Position numbers and translations under genes: made by a program
From: Nitzschia sp. DOCU1
Taxonomy: Eukaryota > Bacillariophyta > Bacillariophyceae > Bacillariales > Bacillariaceae
Direction: 5' to 3'
DNA: 64,000 nt
NCBI GenBank assembly: GCA_951394045.1
Contig: OX595988.1
Location: 1,426,001-1,490,000 of the forward strand
The notes under the pieces: model-generated
Seen by the model: the letters and a program-made list of their open reading frames with translations, nothing else
Database searches by the model: none
Told to the model about the DNA's origin: nothing
Shown here: positions 10,189 through 20,388 of the stretch, piece after piece
Layout: the number at the start of each line of letters is the position of its first letter
Position numbering within the stretch: position 1 is the stretch's first letter

Positions 10189-13100
10189 ATGAGAAAGCGC
10201 AGAAACTCGGAGGAAGAAGAGAGTTCCGAGATGGACGTTGATGATGAGGAGAAAGTCGAGGCCAACGAGGATAGTGAAAGCGAAGGATTGAGTGAAGATG
10301 GAGAGGAGATGAACGATGCCGAAACTCCTACTGGTGTCACGGTCGAAAATCCATTTCTAGATTCTTTCTATTTTCTATCTTCTGAGGATGGCAAAGTTCG
10401 AGCAAAGGCTGCTCAGACCATGCTCCAGCACTGTTTGCTTAGTTCTGGTGCCAATTCTAAAGATGCGGCCTACGCGTTTCGCCGCCTCCTCAATGGAGTC
10501 TGTTCTGGCAGAGCCGCGGCCCGACAGGGAAATGCATCGGCGTTGGCTAGCTTTTTAAAATTGGCATTCCACCTTGAGAAGATGGATGAGATTCGACAAG
10601 AACATTCAGGCCAGGAGGGCATGGAGTCACTCTCACTGCTGGCGTACGTACGTCGACGGTTGCTCGCTGCGACAGATCCCAACCAAACCACTGGAAAGAA
10701 GAAAGGTTCTGAAGAGAGGGACTATCAATTTGGGAGATTATTTGGAATTCTTTCGATCGTCAGGAGCAGTATCCTCGTCACCCAGAATAGCGGCCCGGGC
10801 GCTGAAGCAGCGAAGGGCGTCGCTGCAGATTTGGTCGCCGATCTTGCAGAACTCTTCTGGCAAAAACGCTGGATGAGAGAGCCAGCTGCGCATGGTATCA
10901 CCACTCTTCTCAGGAGTTTCTGCGAAGATGATTCCAGTGCTGCGCATAAGGATGTTGGAAGGTGTTTGGTAGAAGAGGTGGTGATTCCGAAAGTTCTCCT
11001 GACAACTTCAAGTGGCGAGGAGGGAGGTTCTGACCACTCCACCTTGGTTGGGAGTTTCTGCGCCGAACAACTAGGAATCGCTCTATTTGTCCAGTCGATC
11101 TACGACTCAAGCAACATGCCGTTTCCACTGAAGCAAAGCATCTTGTCTAAGGAGACTGTGTCGTTGACCGCACAGGCGATGAGCGAGACAAGTGTCGTAG
11201 TTCAGCCACGAACACATTTCGTGTGGGATTCGCTGTGGTGCTATTTATCGCGTCCGATGCACAAATCAGAAAAGAAGAATGGGAAGGAGTCGGGGCAGCG
11301 AGTGCTCCGTGACCTTTGCCCCGGTGGAGAAAGTAGCGCGAAAGTCGTGCTAGATCTTCTTGTGAAGGAAGTAGTCATGCAAAAGCTGCTTCGACTCGAG
11401 TTAGAGAACCCATCGCACGGGAAAGCGACTCACGAGCGTAGAGCTCTTGCCCTATGTATCGTCAAAATTCTGTTGGGCGTCCCATTCGTGTCTTCTCTGT
11501 CGGGAGCGAGTAGAATATATTTGGAAGGGGATGTTATCGAAAGCGTTATCCTCACACCAGAAATTGTCCGCGCACTATTCATCGATGTTATTTGCGCCGG
11601 CAGCGAGAAGAAGAAGACGTCACACACTTTAAAACCCTTGGCATTGAACATATTGAACGAGATTTGTGAAGCGTTCATTGAGGACGAACTGGATCTGCAG
11701 GGGTCCCGGCGCCTGGCGGCTGCCCAAGCGCTGCTGTCCACCGACATTCGATTCGACGCCCGCACTAAAACCTCAACGGTGTCTGGTATTCTGGGCTTGG
11801 TGCAACCGATCCCAGAAGGGAAAGCAAGCTCTATGTTTGGATTTTGGCACCAGTATCTTGATCACATGTTGTCAAGTCTGTTGACACTGTGCTCTACGAC
11901 AACAGAGGATGAAATGTCCTCCAGAGCGACTGGCTTTGTGGAGTTGATCTACAGCTTCGCTAAACACGTGATGCGCCTTCAACTAAAAAGCACGAAAGGA
12001 CAAGCCGAGCTTACGCAATTCAAGCATTCTGTTGTAGACAGAATTTTGAAGCTGTTTCTGGCTACCGCATTTTTCAATTGTGACAATGTCACTGTGCCCG
12101 CTGAAAGCAAATCGCAAAAGAAAAAGAAGACGAAGAAAGGAAAAAAAGCTGGAGAAAGTACAATGTTGCTCGTTGCCCAGCAAATCAAAGAATCCTGCGA
12201 AATGGGTGTTGGCATTCCTCATTCTGTGAGGTCCGTCATTTCGGCACGCTTCTTCTCCCTTTTGGCTGACTTTGCAGGCTTTGCAACCCACCCAGATGCG
12301 GATGGTACCGAGAGCAAGGTTGAAAAAGACTCGACTACTCTTGGAATCCTATCAGATATTCACGAAAGTTGGAAGTCACTGGAAGATGCTGGTGCCAAAA
12401 GGTACTGCCCCCCGATGCACGATGACGGCGAGTCTATCGATCCTCAAGAAACCATGAGCACCATTCTTAAGATGGTGAAAGATTCAATTGAGGCATTGGC
12501 CAAGGATCCCAAGAACTCGATGGCTGAATCTAGGAAACGCTGTTTTACTGGGATAGGGGTGCTCGGAACTACACTATACCTGCATAGGCTTTCATGCGGG
12601 GAAAGCGATCAAGACAGTGACGACCCGGATGCAGATGACGAGAACGACGAAGAGGGAATTTGTAGCGCACTCGAGGGACTGAAAGATGTGGCTGAAGACT
12701 TCATGAAGGGGGCCGACGAAGATACGAATCCTCTACTTGGGCTGGCCGAGGTTTGTGCCAACCTCCTCGCTTCGCCCATCGGTTCTGGAAACATGGGACG
12801 CGCGGCGTCTCCAAAGTTGATCCGGGAGGCGGTGAAGTTTGCGTGGCTTGGAGGTCTAAGACTGGCATCAAGCATGGCTTCTGACGAACGCAGCTTTCTG
12901 GATTCAAATGTGGTTGGCACCCTGCTCGAGGCCATTGGCGCAACCGACGGAGACTTAGCGGGCGCTGACGATGCAAGCGATGATGAGGCTGACGGGGAAG
13001 ACGAGGGCGACGACAGTAGCAACAGTGAGGAATCGACGGATGACAATGTCTTTTCCAAGGCAATCGATGTGGTGGACGATCCAGAAGATATGCAAGTAGA

Positions 13101-14361
13101 GAAAAGCAACGACTCTGATGATTCTGACGTTGAACTTGATCCAACGAAACTTCAGTCCATGCTCGAGGAAGATAGCGACGCCAATGTCGACGAAGATGTT
13201 CTGGAGCACCACGAAGGTGCGGATGCAGCCCTGGCCAAATTGATCAAATTGAAGCAAGATACGCGAAAGGCCGGCCAGCAAGCTCGAGAAAAAGTCGAGA
13301 TTTCGCACCAACTAAGATGTACATTTCTGCTGGAACTCTTGTTAGGCCGCTTTGATGCATGGAATCGGGTGTTCCGCACAGAATGCCTCATCGAGATGTT
13401 AGTCCCTATGCTGAAACTAAGAAAGAAACTGGAGAAATCTCTAAACAAGTCCCTCGCAAGTGGCACGAAATCGGGAGGCGGCGAAAAACAGGCACTATTA
13501 GATCGACTGACAGGCCTAGTAAACCAGAAGATCTGCAAAATCAAAGTCGCATCGTTGCCGATGGCGCATCCCATCAAAGCCGAAATTGCTTCCGAGTACG
13601 CCTCCAAAATTCTGGGAGAAGCTAGGCGGGCAGACAGTCAGGAGCAGGTCGCCTGCTGCAGCTCCGCCCTTGTTTTCCTCCTTCGATCCACTTCGGGCAT
13701 TGAAGATGAAGCCCAACTGGTGTTCCTATGCGAGGAGATGGTTACAGAATGGTCCACGAAGCGAACCACAAAACTGCAAGCAAGTCTCTTTGATGATTTG
13801 ATTGTCCATCTCCCGGAGCTTTCCCAGGCGCTCTTGGCGGACCCCTTGTCCAAGGCGTCACGAAATGCCCGATCGCCCTTTTTGAAGGTTGAATCCTTTC
13901 GTTTGTTAACCCTCCTGTTTGGCAGCAGCAAACCGACGGAAACTGGCAAGGTTACTGCGGATACCAGGCTCGTTGGCGTTCGCGAGAGCTTCCTGGCGTC
14001 AGTACAGGCGGCGCTGCAAGACGAAGAAATGCGCAAGGCCAAACGCGTTCGTGTCGTCTTGAAGGCCATGGAAAAATTCGTCGCGGATCTTGCGCCCCCT
14101 TGTGAATCGTCATTAACGCCAAAGCTCGAATCGATCAAGGGTCTTGTGAGCAAGCTTGGGGAAGGAGAAAGTCAAGGCGTGTCTGCCGTGTGCAACAAGC
14201 TCGTGAGTGAAATCAAGTCCAAACTGGTAGAGCTCCAAAAGGCCAACAAAGAAAAGATGAAGGAAACAGAGCAGCAGCAATCGCCAGCACCAGCTTTCGC
14301 CGTCGGAGAATGGGATGCGGCCAAGTCGTCCAAAAAGAAGAAAAAGAAAAAGAAGAGATAA
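10189..14361 (+). CDS. MYBBP1A / Pol5 (DNA polymerase phi family) nucleolar protein
   Basis: An intronless 1390-aa protein starting at the first ATG (MRKRRNSEEEE); the frame opens nine codons earlier but only with a GTG. Despite the name, Pol5/MYBBP1A proteins act in rRNA synthesis and ribosome assembly in the nucleolus rather than as proven polymerases. After an acidic N-terminus, the family block reads FYFLSSEDGKVRAKAAQTM, then AYAFRRLLNGVCSGRAAARQ. Long helical, HEAT-like sequence follows. A strongly acidic stretch lies near residues 930-1010 (ADDASDDEADGEDEGDDSS). The end is lysine-rich (SSKKKKKKKKR), as is usual in the family. Length is within the family range. It converges on the next gene with only 61 bp between stops. 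Confidence 0.85.
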   Translation: MRKRRNSEEEESSEMDVDDEEKVEANEDSESEGLSEDGEEMNDAETPTGVTVENPFLDSFYFLSSEDGKVRAKAAQTMLQHCLLSSGANSKDAAYAFRRLLNGVCSGRAAARQGNASALASFLKLAFHLEKMDEIRQEHSGQEGMESLSLLAYVRRRLLAATDPNQTTGKKKGSEERDYQFGRLFGILSIVRSSILVTQNSGPGAEAAKGVAADLVADLAELFWQKRWMREPAAHGITTLLRSFCEDDSSAAHKDVGRCLVEEVVIPKVLLTTSSGEEGGSDHSTLVGSFCAEQLGIALFVQSIYDSSNMPFPLKQSILSKETVSLTAQAMSETSVVVQPRTHFVWDSLWCYLSRPMHKSEKKNGKESGQRVLRDLCPGGESSAKVVLDLLVKEVVMQKLLRLELENPSHGKATHERRALALCIVKILLGVPFVSSLSGASRIYLEGDVIESVILTPEIVRALFIDVICAGSEKKKTSHTLKPLALNILNEICEAFIEDELDLQGSRRLAAAQALLSTDIRFDARTKTSTVSGILGLVQPIPEGKASSMFGFWHQYLDHMLSSLLTLCSTTTEDEMSSRATGFVELIYSFAKHVMRLQLKSTKGQAELTQFKHSVVDRILKLFLATAFFNCDNVTVPAESKSQKKKKTKKGKKAGESTMLLVAQQIKESCEMGVGIPHSVRSVISARFFSLLADFAGFATHPDADGTESKVEKDSTTLGILSDIHESWKSLEDAGAKRYCPPMHDDGESIDPQETMSTILKMVKDSIEALAKDPKNSMAESRKRCFTGIGVLGTTLYLHRLSCGESDQDSDDPDADDENDEEGICSALEGLKDVAEDFMKGADEDTNPLLGLAEVCANLLASPIGSGNMGRAASPKLIREAVKFAWLGGLRLASSMASDERSFLDSNVVGTLLEAIGATDGDLAGADDASDDEADGEDEGDDSSNSEESTDDNVFSKAIDVVDDPEDMQVEKSNDSDDSDVELDPTKLQSMLEEDSDANVDEDVLEHHEGADAALAKLIKLKQDTRKAGQQAREKVEISHQLRCTFLLELLLGRFDAWNRVFRTECLIEMLVPMLKLRKKLEKSLNKSLASGTKSGGGEKQALLDRLTGLVNQKICKIKVASLPMAHPIKAEIASEYASKILGEARRADSQEQVACCSSALVFLLRSTSGIEDEAQLVFLCEEMVTEWSTKRTTKLQASLFDDLIVHLPELSQALLADPLSKASRNARSPFLKVESFRLLTLLFGSSKPTETGKVTADTRLVGVRESFLASVQAALQDEEMRKAKRVRVVLKAMEKFVADLAPPCESSLTPKLESIKGLVSKLGEGESQGVSAVCNKLVSEIKSKLVELQKANKEKMKETEQQQSPAPAFAVGEWDAAKSSKKKKKKKKR

Positions 14362-14422
14362 ACAATAATAGCATCCCACAAGTTTCATGACTAGTACATA
14401 TTGCCACTTTGCCTCTTAGTTT

Positions 14423-16600
14423 CTAGTACCGTTTTCGATTTAGGATAGAGACGGCATCCTTGAGTTCCAAATGCCCCAGCCCCTTGGCTTGCAGCATGTG
14501 GACCGCCTCATCGTAAATGGTGCCATCCGACGAAAAGTCGTGAATATCCAAAAAGTCACTTGCGCCTACCAACCCCCCAAGAGCCGCAAACAGTCCCTGC
14601 GTGGACGATGCATCCATGGTCAATAACTCCGAGACATTTAACAGTCGCTGCACTAACGGCAACTCGGAAAAGGCACCCACTGTAGTTTTGACATCTCGTG
14701 CAAAGCTCGTCGAGCCTTGCAACCATACTTGAGGAGTCTGGTCATGAATATCCAAGGCGACTTCTAAAAACTTGTCAGCCACCAGCGTCATAATTTGACT
14801 TTGAATGGCACGAGGAGCAAACTGTGCAATTTGACGATCCGACGGCGATGACGACGACTCGGTAGGACTGTCATTGCTTTCTGCCACGACCAATATCGAA
14901 TTGCACACTTGATGCAATACCATGAGTACATTGCGGGTTTCTTTCAATTCTGCCGACACATCCATATCATGTGCTAGTTCTTGACTGGCCAACAAATGCG
15001 ACGCCATCATGAGATACGAGGCAAATTTGGCTCGTTCCATAAGAATCGTTTCGACAAAGGTCATGGCAAGTTCTTCTACCATGACATCCACTAAACGTTC
15101 CAGACTCCGACCAAATCGTGCCAAGTCTTGATCACTTTGACTCGTGGCGGGCATACCATCTTGCCAGGCACCTTGTTTCAACAAGACGTGCGCGGCCAAG
15201 TGCGTTCCGTTAATGATTTCGATCCATTCATGGAGATTCGATACAAGATTGGCACTGGGCTGACACAACAAGTTGCGTAAATCAGTGGATGTGTCTCGAA
15301 GAGCATCGACAAATTGACTACACAGGGGCATGGCGACATGCCGTAGATAGAGGCCCGGTGCTGTCAAGACGGAAGCTTTGCATTGGACGGACCGAATCAG
15401 AGCACAAAAGATTTCGGCTCGTGGAGACACGTGATTAGCCAGTGGTTTGGGCACATTGACCATGGAATCATCGTCAAATAGCGTCTGAAACACCGATTCT
15501 CGTTCTCGTTCGATCCACCATTGACACAACTCATCATCGGCCAGGACCATGGTATCCATAAGACCCATCAAGTCATCGCCAACCGGCGCCAATTCTCGCA
15601 TTGTACGATCAAAGAGTAAAAACTGTTCCATGGCATTATACAAGTGAATCGGATTGGATCGAGGACCGGCAATCTCGGGATGACGAAAGAATTGACGTTC
15701 CGTCAAGACCCAGTGTACGAGCCGTACCACTTGTTGCCAAAAGCAAAGGGCGACCGCAATGGCAGCCTCCGTAGGCAAGACACATGTCAAGCCTAAATGA
15801 ATCACATCATGGGGAGCATCGTTAGTACGATGGGTTGTTGTGGAAAGAATCATCGTTTCTCTCACATAACTCAAAAGCCACTCGGGGAGTCGATCAATGC
15901 GAGTCGTGGTGACTCGATCCCCCGACGTTTCCAAAAAGTGAAAGGCAATGCGTTGCACCAGTGGCCTTAACAATTCTCGGACTATTAGAGCCACCGCATT
16001 ATTGTCGTCAGTAGATGTAGATGACTCAAGCTCTTTCACTACTTCTACCAGTTGATCATGAGATTGCTGCAGTTGGACGAGCCAATAACAAGCTTGTCCA
16101 AAGGCAGAAGTGTCGGGTGAAATTTGACAGGATCGAATCAAGGAGGCACAGGTTCCTGGTTTCTTGGGATACTGACAGGCATAAAGTTCTTGACGCAAGA
16201 GTGTCATAAGGCAAGACTTTACATAATTGTACAAGGGCAAGTACGTTTCGGCACTTGGAACTGCGAGAATGTGCAGGGAGATTCGATCGGAATGCTCGAG
16301 TAAAAGCTGCGCCAGGCAATGGCACCACTCGGCTTGCGCAATCAGGTCATTGTCGTCATCAGGTGCTTGTGCGACCCACTCGGTCATGGCTTGCGCCAGT
16401 GCCAAGGAATCGGCCGTTTGTTTGAGTTGCGCCAGCTGGACACTTTTGGGCAAGCGCTCATCACTCAAGTCCTTTGGCGGCTGCTGCCGACGGGCACTTT
16501 GCCATTGCAAACGAAGTTCTTGTAACTTTGTCTCTGCCGATTCCAGCTCTTGTGTCAAATATTCTTTACTAGCAGCGTCTTCGGGAAGTGGTAACAACAT
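14423..16600 (-). CDS. RINT1 / Tip20-like vesicle tethering subunit
   Basis: A single-exon 725-aa, mostly helical protein. RINT1/Tip20 is a subunit of the NRZ/Dsl1 complex that captures Golgi-derived COPI vesicles at the ER. The N-terminus is a coiled coil (LTQELESAETKLQELRLQW). Features like the family's C-terminal domain are a Trp-containing helix (ADDELCQWWIERERESVFQT), PRAEIFCALIRSVQCKASVL then APGLYLRHVAMPLCSQFVDA, and a terminal helix pair (DEAVHMLQAKGLGHLELKDA). No motif is diagnostic by eye. The call rests on overall length (Tip20 and RINT1 are about 700-800 aa), architecture and these blocks. Exocyst or another CATCHR-family tether subunit is the main alternative. Confidence 0.55.
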   Translation of the reverse strand: MLLPLPEDAASKEYLTQELESAETKLQELRLQWQSARRQQPPKDLSDERLPKSVQLAQLKQTADSLALAQAMTEWVAQAPDDDNDLIAQAEWCHCLAQLLLEHSDRISLHILAVPSAETYLPLYNYVKSCLMTLLRQELYACQYPKKPGTCASLIRSCQISPDTSAFGQACYWLVQLQQSHDQLVEVVKELESSTSTDDNNAVALIVRELLRPLVQRIAFHFLETSGDRVTTTRIDRLPEWLLSYVRETMILSTTTHRTNDAPHDVIHLGLTCVLPTEAAIAVALCFWQQVVRLVHWVLTERQFFRHPEIAGPRSNPIHLYNAMEQFLLFDRTMRELAPVGDDLMGLMDTMVLADDELCQWWIERERESVFQTLFDDDSMVNVPKPLANHVSPRAEIFCALIRSVQCKASVLTAPGLYLRHVAMPLCSQFVDALRDTSTDLRNLLCQPSANLVSNLHEWIEIINGTHLAAHVLLKQGAWQDGMPATSQSDQDLARFGRSLERLVDVMVEELAMTFVETILMERAKFASYLMMASHLLASQELAHDMDVSAELKETRNVLMVLHQVCNSILVVAESNDSPTESSSSPSDRQIAQFAPRAIQSQIMTLVADKFLEVALDIHDQTPQVWLQGSTSFARDVKTTVGAFSELPLVQRLLNVSELLTMDASSTQGLFAALGGLVGASDFLDIHDFSSDGTIYDEAVHMLQAKGLGHLELKDAVSILNRKRY

Positions 16601-17315
16601 GATAGAAAGATGGATGGATGGTAAAGGAAGAGAGGAAACGTGAAATCAAATCCACGGTGTCGCATCATCGTGGTTTTGGCATCCTCGCAAAAAACAAAAA
16701 ATGGGGGTTTCAGCAGTTGTGTTTTGGGGGTAATTAGTGGTCCAACGGGTCAAACGTCGATTCCCCTACTATCATAGCCGCCTGGGATATCATAGGGACT
16801 TTAGATATTAGAGTGAGTTCACGACGATTTCGCCGTTCACATTACTCTGGTGACAGCACGCAGTTTCTACTAGAATAGGATGTTTACCGTACTGTAGCAC
16901 CGGGAGTATAAGTAGTTCACGTGGATCTTGTGATTGTGGCCATTTGCCGTATAATTTTTTGGTGTATCATCCCAAATCACAATGCAGCTGCTACTTGCAT
17001 TGACTGTGCAAGGTGTTTTAGTAGTAGTTATAGTGATGCTGTTGATGTAGTGCTGTTGTTGTCTGATAGGAACGCATTCGCCGTCGCTGGTAGCTACGCG
17101 GCCGATTACTTCTCTTACGCGGTGAATCGAATATCATCCTTCAAGCTTGGCACATGCACTTTGAAATCGTCATTGAATGAAAGATGTTGTTTCTGAACTG
17201 TCGAGTGACAACGCCGCCATGTGGCGAGTAGTGACATGTATCGGTGGCAGAGAATTGTAGCTCTTGTCTCATTACTACTGCGGCTTTTCGTTTTCCATGA
17301 TAGTCGCCTCATTTA
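16601..17315. other. intergenic region without recognised gene
   Basis: These 715 bp lie upstream of the RINT1-like gene and downstream of the IGPS-like gene. The longest ORF (91 codons, +) has no signature. It probably holds a promoter on the left part and a 3' UTR on the right; nothing else was seen. Confidence 0.4.
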
Positions 17316-18521
17316 CTATTGATAGGTACCTTCGTCGTATGGATCTGGAAGACCCGCCTTTGGACCTGGCATGGCATTGCCGTCCATGTCAAATTCCACT
17401 CCCTCCAATCCCCATTGGGAAAGTTCAGCGGGAAGCAACGTACGATCTCGTACCACACGAATGAATTCTGGTGCCTTGGTGCTTCCCATGCACGCTTTGC
17501 CCACTACCACGGCATCGTATCCTACCGCCAAATGTCGCTTCATATCTTCGGGCGTATCAATGCCGCCACCAGCAATACTAATAATGGGACCTCCACTGCC
17601 CGGAAACAAGCCAGCGAGTTGAATGGCCTGTTGTGGATGATATTTTTGAGCGATGCGATCGTAGTTGCTGACCATGATATTGGTGGCCAAGGCTTCCAAT
17701 GCGCGTTGGACTTCGTTTCGTGTATGGCATTCCACAATAGTTTCCAATCCAATGGACGTGGCCAAATCCAAGAAATTATCCAAGGCTGGACCCAGGACAG
17801 AAGCAATCAACAAGACCCCATCCGCTCCTGCCTCTTTGGCTAGTCCTAATTGAATTTCATCCACCACAATGTCCTTCATGACAACTGCCGCCGTCTTGCT
17901 CGCCTTGCGGACAGCCTGGACTGCCGATTTAAGTTCGGTAATGTCCCCTCCATAGGCCTGGTAATCCACATTAACAAAGACTACATCCGCACCTAATTGG
18001 ACCATTGCCTCGGCCACCAATCCGGCATTATCAAAACGACAAAAGGTTTCTCCAGGCCGCGACAAGGATTTTCTCTTGATATCAACAACAAAGGCGGCTC
18101 GTCGCATGGAAAGTTCGCCCATGCCATATTCTTCCAATTTAGCTTTGCGAGCTTGATCCGTGTCGGGTTCTGGAATATGATCCGGATTGGCAGGATTAAA
18201 TGGATCTTCGTACACGCGTCGTAAGGCTTTGGCCAGGCGCATCCTGCCGATGGATTCTTGGGCGTAGCCCATGGCCATGCGAACAGGATCCGTGGTGGAC
18301 GAGTGCTGTTGTTTGACGCCCTTCATTTCGTATTCTTTGCGATGAACGGCGGCGTATAAATCTTCGGGTTGATTGCGTGTCGAAAAAAGTTGGGTATTGC
18401 GTGTAGAAACTGCGACCGAATTCTTGGAGTGGTGAGTTGGTCGTCTCGCCCCAAAAGCCTCCACCCCGGAGTGAAACAGAGCGAGGCAAAGCACGACAAA
18501 CAGCTGTCGTCGCAACATCAT
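17316..18521 (-). CDS. divergent indole-3-glycerol-phosphate synthase-like, plastid-targeted
   Basis: A single-exon 401-aa protein. IGPS makes indole-glycerol phosphate in tryptophan synthesis. The N-terminus is a signal peptide (MMLRRQLFVVLCLALFHSG) ending VEAFGARR, the F-containing cleavage motif of diatom plastid precursors. The TIM barrel follows the IGPS order: DIKRKSLS in place of the E-x-K-x-A-S-P-S motif (its lysine kept), VMKDIVVD (second catalytic lysine kept), ADGVLLIASVL, IVECHTRNEVQRA (glutamate kept), VSNYDR (asparagine kept), then IAGGGIDTPEDM where canonical IGPS has ESGI. The glutamate and serine of that last motif are therefore lost, and the usual EVKRASPS is altered. It may be a specialised paralogue rather than the housekeeping TrpC enzyme. 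Confidence 0.72.
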   Translation of the reverse strand: MMLRRQLFVVLCLALFHSGVEAFGARRPTHHSKNSVAVSTRNTQLFSTRNQPEDLYAAVHRKEYEMKGVKQQHSSTTDPVRMAMGYAQESIGRMRLAKALRRVYEDPFNPANPDHIPEPDTDQARKAKLEEYGMGELSMRRAAFVVDIKRKSLSRPGETFCRFDNAGLVAEAMVQLGADVVFVNVDYQAYGGDITELKSAVQAVRKASKTAAVVMKDIVVDEIQLGLAKEAGADGVLLIASVLGPALDNFLDLATSIGLETIVECHTRNEVQRALEALATNIMVSNYDRIAQKYHPQQAIQLAGLFPGSGGPIISIAGGGIDTPEDMKRHLAVGYDAVVVGKACMGSTKAPEFIRVVRDRTLLPAELSQWGLEGVEFDMDGNAMPGPKAGLPDPYDEGTYQ

Positions 18522-18974
18522 GCTGAAGTAGTGGGAACTAACGAAAGATCCAGGAGAGGCAAACGTTTGCTTTTTGACGAGAGATTATTCAAATAAGAGT
18601 CGGTCGGTTGGAATGGTTATCCGGATGTCGGATGGCGGTGTGATGTGATGGGTGGCTGGGAAGATCGTTGGCGGGAGAAGAAGGATTTCATGCCACGATT
18701 CATCGAATCACGGATGCGAAGATGCTTCGGCGTCAAAACTGGGAAGGGGACGAAGATCGACCTCGAATTGGCGAGAATGCACGAACGTGCCAACACAGAC
18801 CTCTCGGGTATTCTAATAGTTGGACTATGAAAGACTCTGTCTCCTGATTTGTTATCTTGTCGAGATGTAATCTGGAAAATAAGTAGAAGAGCGCTATGAT
18901 GTTAACTTTGCCACTCGAGTAGCAGTACTAGGTAGCGTCGAGAGACTGGCTGGCTGCTAAACGAGAGAAGATCT
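18522..18974. other. intergenic (5' of IGPS-like, 3' of SWEET copy 2)
   Basis: This 453-bp gap separates two minus-strand genes and should carry the IGPS-like promoter and the SWEET 3' UTR. No gene-like signal was found. Confidence 0.4.
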
Positions 18975-19835
18975 TTACAGTAAAGGCTCCTCTCGTTCTA
19001 TTCGGGTAGGTTTGTCTCCGTAGATGAGCTTCAACACCACTTGTGCAATTCCAAATGATAATCCCAACAAGTTTGGAAAGTACACTTTCATGTCCTTCAT
19101 TTGAAAAATACCGGCAACCGACCACAACACACAGTTGAGAACGGTTGCTATAGTAAACGGCAAGGGGATGCTCTTTGCAGATTTGGTCGCCAAGACTGTC
19201 TTTAGTGATGAGAGAGGAGACGCAAACATGGCAATGCAAAATAGTACTGCGAGATTTCCAATAATCGTGGCTGCATCACTGGCCGAAAACAAAGCAGTGA
19301 CACCGGCGGAGGCTACGAGAACTGCGATGCACGCCGAAATGTGTTGACCGATGGAACCCGGGAAGCTTGGAGACTTGGGAGGGGCAAACTTAATAAATCT
19401 CAGAAAGTAGAAAAGTCCAAAAGCAACACCGATTCCGTTGGTAGCCCAGATTTTAGACTCCTGTTTTAGGATGCCATACACCATCCAGAGGAAGCAGTTT
19501 GCAATCATGGAAGAGTATGGAAGGAGAGGAAGGGAGCCCACATTTTTATCCTTGGCGACCTGGTCAATCGTCGGGTAAGGCTGCGTAAAAAGAAGCACAT
19601 TCCGAGCGTTGAAGAATTGTGAGATGCAAATCCAGAAGTGTCAGGGGAACGTCGTCGTCGTGACACTTACCGCAAAGAAGATCAACATTGACGCAATTGG
19701 CGCCATGTTGGCACACAGACTAACCCATGCCGGTGATGAAACAGCGGCTGATCCAAGAGCGCCTCCTCTCATAAAAATGGCAGAGGGGTTGGATTGGACA
19801 GCAGTAAGGGCTCGGGTGACGGCTGGCATGAGCAT
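18975..19835 (-). CDS. SWEET (MtN3/saliva) sugar transporter, copy 2
   Basis: Exons 19671-19835 and 18975-19580 join in phase 0 (GCG|GTAAGT...CGCAG|CCT) to give 256 aa. It aligns closely with the SWEET at 2258-3102: PYPTIDQVAKDKNVGSLPLL, ANCFLWMVYGIL, SPLSSLKTVLATKSAKSIPL, LNCVLWSVAGIFQMKDMKVY and PNLLGLSFGIAQVVL. The second exon differs mainly in loops. The intron interrupts exactly the same alanine codon as in copy 1. The N-terminus (MLMPAVTRALTAVQ) is unrelated to copy 1 and could hold a sorting signal; a later ATG (MPAVTRA) is also possible. Sugar efflux or influx is inferred from the family; the substrate is not readable. Confidence 0.93.
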
Positions 19836-20388
19836 TCTCGTTCTTTAGGATGTGCGACCGATGAAACTTCGAGAGGCAAAGAAAAGTGAGCTCATCCGGT
19901 CATGATGGTGGGCTGGACGGCGCTCGTTTTCGCCCGTTCCGGGTGGAAGGGCGCGAAGATTCCGCTGGAGCCAATCATATCATGCACAGCCTTCGAGAAT
20001 AACCGAAAAGCAACAGTCGGAATGTGAAGCTCCTACGTGTAAAGACAAACGGACAGATTACATACCGATCGCTGCAGAGCATGCCAACTACTTCGGAAAA
20101 AGCGGAGAGCGCTCCATAGTTCGTAAAAATGAAGTCGGAACCACGCAAGACGACATACGCACCAATGCGGAAGGCGGGCGAAGACGATATGACGTCACCC
20201 AAACGGCTCAAGGTTGTCAACTGGCACTTTCGACTCATTCGACGATCATCGTTCACCATCGCGTAAAATGACCACAAGTAACAAACTGAAGAACAACTGC
20301 TGCCTACTGTACCATTACAATCAGCTCGCCTCTAACATCCTATCGCTCTCAGTTCGACATCACACTCCCGTAAAAGTCAACCATCACC
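19836..20388. promoter_or_regulatory. divergent promoter region, SWEET copy 2 / SGF29
   Basis: This 553-bp head-to-head gap contains a CCAAT box (19971-19975) and a perfect palindromic CRE-type site TGACGTCA (20190-20197). CRE-like bZIP sites are known to work in diatom promoters. Activity here, and which gene it serves, is an inference. Confidence 0.35.

Noticed and set aside
12609..13109. Ser-rich ORFs antisense to the Pol5 acidic region
   Set aside because: Acidic GAN codons read as Ser/Leu-rich frames on the other strand; these are shadows.
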